Shown one piece after another: positions 61,501-64,000 of a stretch of 64,000 bases of DNA. Source of the DNA: Spisula solida (Eukaryota; Mollusca; Bivalvia; Venerida; Mactridae). The DNA is taken from contig OX365953.1 of NCBI GenBank assembly GCA_947247005.1, positions 27,836,784 through 27,900,783 of the forward strand, in the 5' to 3' direction. The notes under the pieces were generated by a model. The model made no database searches. It was not told where the DNA came from and saw only the letters and a program-made list of their open reading frames with translations. The position numbers and the translations under genes are program-made. Every line of letters begins with the position of its first letter. Position 1 is the first letter of the stretch.

Positions 61501-62305
61501 ACGGGGTAGGGTTTCACAGACATAATTATATAATAATTAAAAATGAAACGAAGAATGTGTGTATCATGTTTTATTAAAAACCTGCATTATAATAACAATC
61601 AATTCATTAAAACAAATTCTAGCGCTAAATAATTAAATACCAAAAATATACACGATCAATGGTGGAACTTAATTAAGCGAGGCACTGAGGAGCAGTAGGG
61701 TGTTTACATGAAATGTACGAGGAATGTTCATAAATAACGTAGACTTTTACTCTGGAATTCGCATTTGTTATCATAATTCGGAATCTTGCTGTTCTCAGTA
61801 CACCAAAATAAGTATATCTGTAACAAGTCTGTCATAAATTATAGCTCCTCAAAATCAGTCACTACCACGCACCCGGGGCAACACAAATGACATCAGTGAC
61901 GGTACAATGTCGGTGTCGATGAAATAACCTCAACGATCACCTCAGTAAGTCTGGAATATAATAATTGGCACCCACTGCACTCCTCTGGTAAAATAGCATC
62001 GCTAACGAACAACTAGTCTATCAAAGCAACACACAATCAAACCTGAAGTAGATAACACTATCGACATGAAGTATCAAAAACTGTACGAATCAATATAAAA
62101 ACAGAATCATACGATGATTTGTACTCACACCGGTGTATGTCTCAGATGCAAATCTGACCACAATTGTAGGTAAAACTGCAAGTATGCACCCAAAATTTAC
62201 ACTGCAGCGAAACATAACTACATGTATACATAAACTGTACATTGCCATCAATAACAACTTAAACTAATATGCTAAATATGGTTTAGTTTCAGTATTTCAG
62301 TCATA

Positions 62306-62557
62306 CCAGTGGCTTAAAATGAGAATGTCGTAAGTGCGACTTGCGATCTTTTAACTCATGCATATTCAAAATGTGTAATACAAGGCGCTGCTTATGGGCT
62401 TATTTTCATGAAAGTCGGAACAGGTCATGTTGACCATACTAAAGTTGAAAAGTGTTGTTTTTCCACAACTAAAGAGTAGTCCTCAGACAGTTTTTTCTTG
62501 TAAAATATGCACAAATTATCGATTTTGTCCTTACGACCTTCTCATTCTCAGCCAGCG
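62306..62557. mobile_element. MITE family M1, copy 3
   Basis: Left 'ccagtggcttaaaatgagaa' + 'tgtcgtaagt', right inverse 'cttacgaccttctcattctc' + 'agccagcg'. The interior ('caaggcgctgcttatgggct', 'gaaagtcggaacaggtcatg') matches copy 1 base for base over long runs. Confidence 0.8.
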
Positions 62558-62899
62558 ATATGTTTACAACCCAGTCACCTTATCTTGACATAGGGTGAAC
62601 CAGCAATTACCTTGAACTGGCTATGCTGAGCGTTACAGAATGGAGATATAACATACGAGTACAGTTTGTATTAGCGTTGAAATGTCACAGCCTATGATCG
62701 ATCCCGATACTTACAAAGCGAACGCACTACTAATTATGCTTTAGATGCGGACATAAATAACAACTCTAAGACGATCTGCGGCTCAATTCATATACGCATA
62801 GAAGAAACTTAGATGTATATTAATATGAACTAAGGCATTGCCTAAAGGGGATTCAATCATCCATTGATAATATATCAAAATAACTCATTACAGTTATTA

Positions 62900-64000
62900 G
62901 TGAGGGGCATCTTCACAGTATGGTTGTTCATACATTTAGTATTTATTTTATATTTCATGAAATTCAGATAGAATTTTAATAACTCGAGGGCAAAAACTCA
63001 AGGAAAATTGACTAATACAACAAGAGGACCATTGGCTCTAAAGTGCTCACCATATGACCAGCAGTTTAGGCAGAATCAGTAACCTGGTGACCTAGTTTTA
63101 GACCCCAGATGACCCAGTTAAGAACTAGACCTAGATTTCATAAAGCTACACATTGTGGCCAAGTGTCATTAATATAACATCAAAAATGTGACCTCTAGAG
63201 AAGTAAACAAGGTTTAAAATTGATGTGACCTAGTTTTTTACCCAAGATGACCCAGTTACGCACTTGACTTAGATTTCAAAGCGACAAACATTGTGTCCAA
63301 GTTTCATATAGATTAGGTAAAACATGTGACCTCTAGAGTGCTAACAAGGTTTTTTCTTTGATGTGACCTTGTGACCTAGTTCTTGACGCCAGGAGACCCA
63401 GATTTCATAAAGCTACACATTGTGGCCAAGTGTCATTAATATAACATAAAAAATGTGACCTCTAGAGCGTAAACAAGGTTTTAATTTGATGTGACCTAGT
63501 TTTTGACCCCAGATGACCCAGTTACGCACTTTGCCTAGTTTGCAAAGCGACAAACATTGTGACCAAGTTTCATATAGATTAGGTAAAACATGTTCACGAG
63601 TGCTCGGGTGAGCTAAAAACTTGACGGACATCATCACAGTATGAGCGTTCCTGGTCATTTTAAGTTTCATGAAATCCTACCAGCTATTTACAAAGAAATG
63701 AATGTGAATGGACGGGCGGGGTGAATTCTTCATTAAATCAAGGGCAATAACTCTTAAAAAAATTGTCCAATAACAAAACTTGACTGGCATCATCTTAGTG
63801 TGAGCATTCATATTCGTTTTAAGTTTCATGTAATTTTACCGGCTAGTTCCAAAGAAATGACTAAGAAAGGACGGGTGGAGGTAATTCTTCAATAAATCAA
63901 GGGCAACAACTCAAGAAAATTGACACACAGAATGTGTGTTCATATTCATTTTAAGTTACATGAAATTCTACCAGCTAATTACAAAGAACTGAATGCAAAT
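62900..64000 (+). repeat. Bivalve-type tandem repeats, continuing past the window
   Basis: About 63060-63600 has diverged copies of a ~130-150-bp unit: 'gacctagtttttgacccc', 'agatgacccagtta', 'aagtttcatatagattaggt' and 'atgtgacctctagag'. About 62900-63010 and 63610-64000 have a second unit: 'tttaagtttcatgaaat', 'ctaccagct..ttacaaagaa', 'aatcaagggcaataactc'. Both types are ones I associate with bivalve genomes. The array is cut by the window end. No coding capacity. Confidence 0.8.

Larger units (their letters stand above)
56820..62305. other. Upstream spacer, no gene seen
   Basis: This holds the presumed SLC17 promoter and 5' UTR (an E-box-like cacgtg at about 56829, about 10 bp upstream of the ATG), several tRNA-like remnants and otherwise AT-rich sequence. 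A lone mariner-type end (tacgaggaatgttcataaat) is at 61717. The frames at 59368 and 61306 have no recognisable domain. Confidence 0.5.

Overview
This is a gene-poor, AT-rich animal nuclear window, most likely from a marine bivalve mollusc. The evidence is intron-containing genes with GT-AG junctions, no operons, many small inverted-repeat transposons and tRNA-derived SINEs, and two interspersed repeat types I associate with bivalve genomes. These are the 'gttatgctccggacaa / GGAC microsatellite / cttcgccttcggcgg' repeat at the left edge and the 'gtgacctagtttttgaccc ... gtgacctctagag' array at the right edge. The species cannot be fixed from the window alone.

Left half (about 0.84-31 kb): a tandem segmental duplication. 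Four units can be traced by shared flanks. Unit 0 is left-truncated and keeps only a 3' pseudogene fragment (843-1080). Unit 1 (2455-6960) and unit 2 (8441-21290) each carry one intact, intronless 423-residue sulfotransferase-like gene (4647-5918 and 18944-20215; 20 amino-acid differences). Unit 3 (21506-30965) has the upstream flank but no gene. The units differ mainly by transposon insertions, so they serve as filled and empty sites for each other. Unit 2 holds a mariner remnant with a nested element, a foldback element, a SINE-like element and a Crypton. Unit 3 holds a LINE-bearing insertion and a 3.8-kb non-coding insertion with a 9-bp target duplication.

The Crypton (about 15698-18849) is the most notable mobile element. 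It has a three-exon tyrosine recombinase gene on the minus strand whose frame is open across both introns and whose R-HxxR-H-Y residues are all present. A near-perfect palindrome of about 170 bp lies at one end. It is inserted about 95 bp upstream of the second sulfotransferase start codon, head-to-head with it.

Right half (38.07-56.82 kb, minus strand): one complete SLC17-type major-facilitator transporter gene. I could assemble 11 coding exons with matching splice phases, giving 571 residues. Its introns contain a 51-bp minisatellite that is open in several frames, a dead mariner, six or more MITEs of different superfamilies and two copies of a tRNA-derived SINE.

The rest (31-38 kb and 57-64 kb) has no recognisable gene and holds SINE-like repeats, MITEs, tRNA-like remnants and a bivalve-type repeat array. 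I see no CRISPR array, rRNA, functional tRNA or viral gene.
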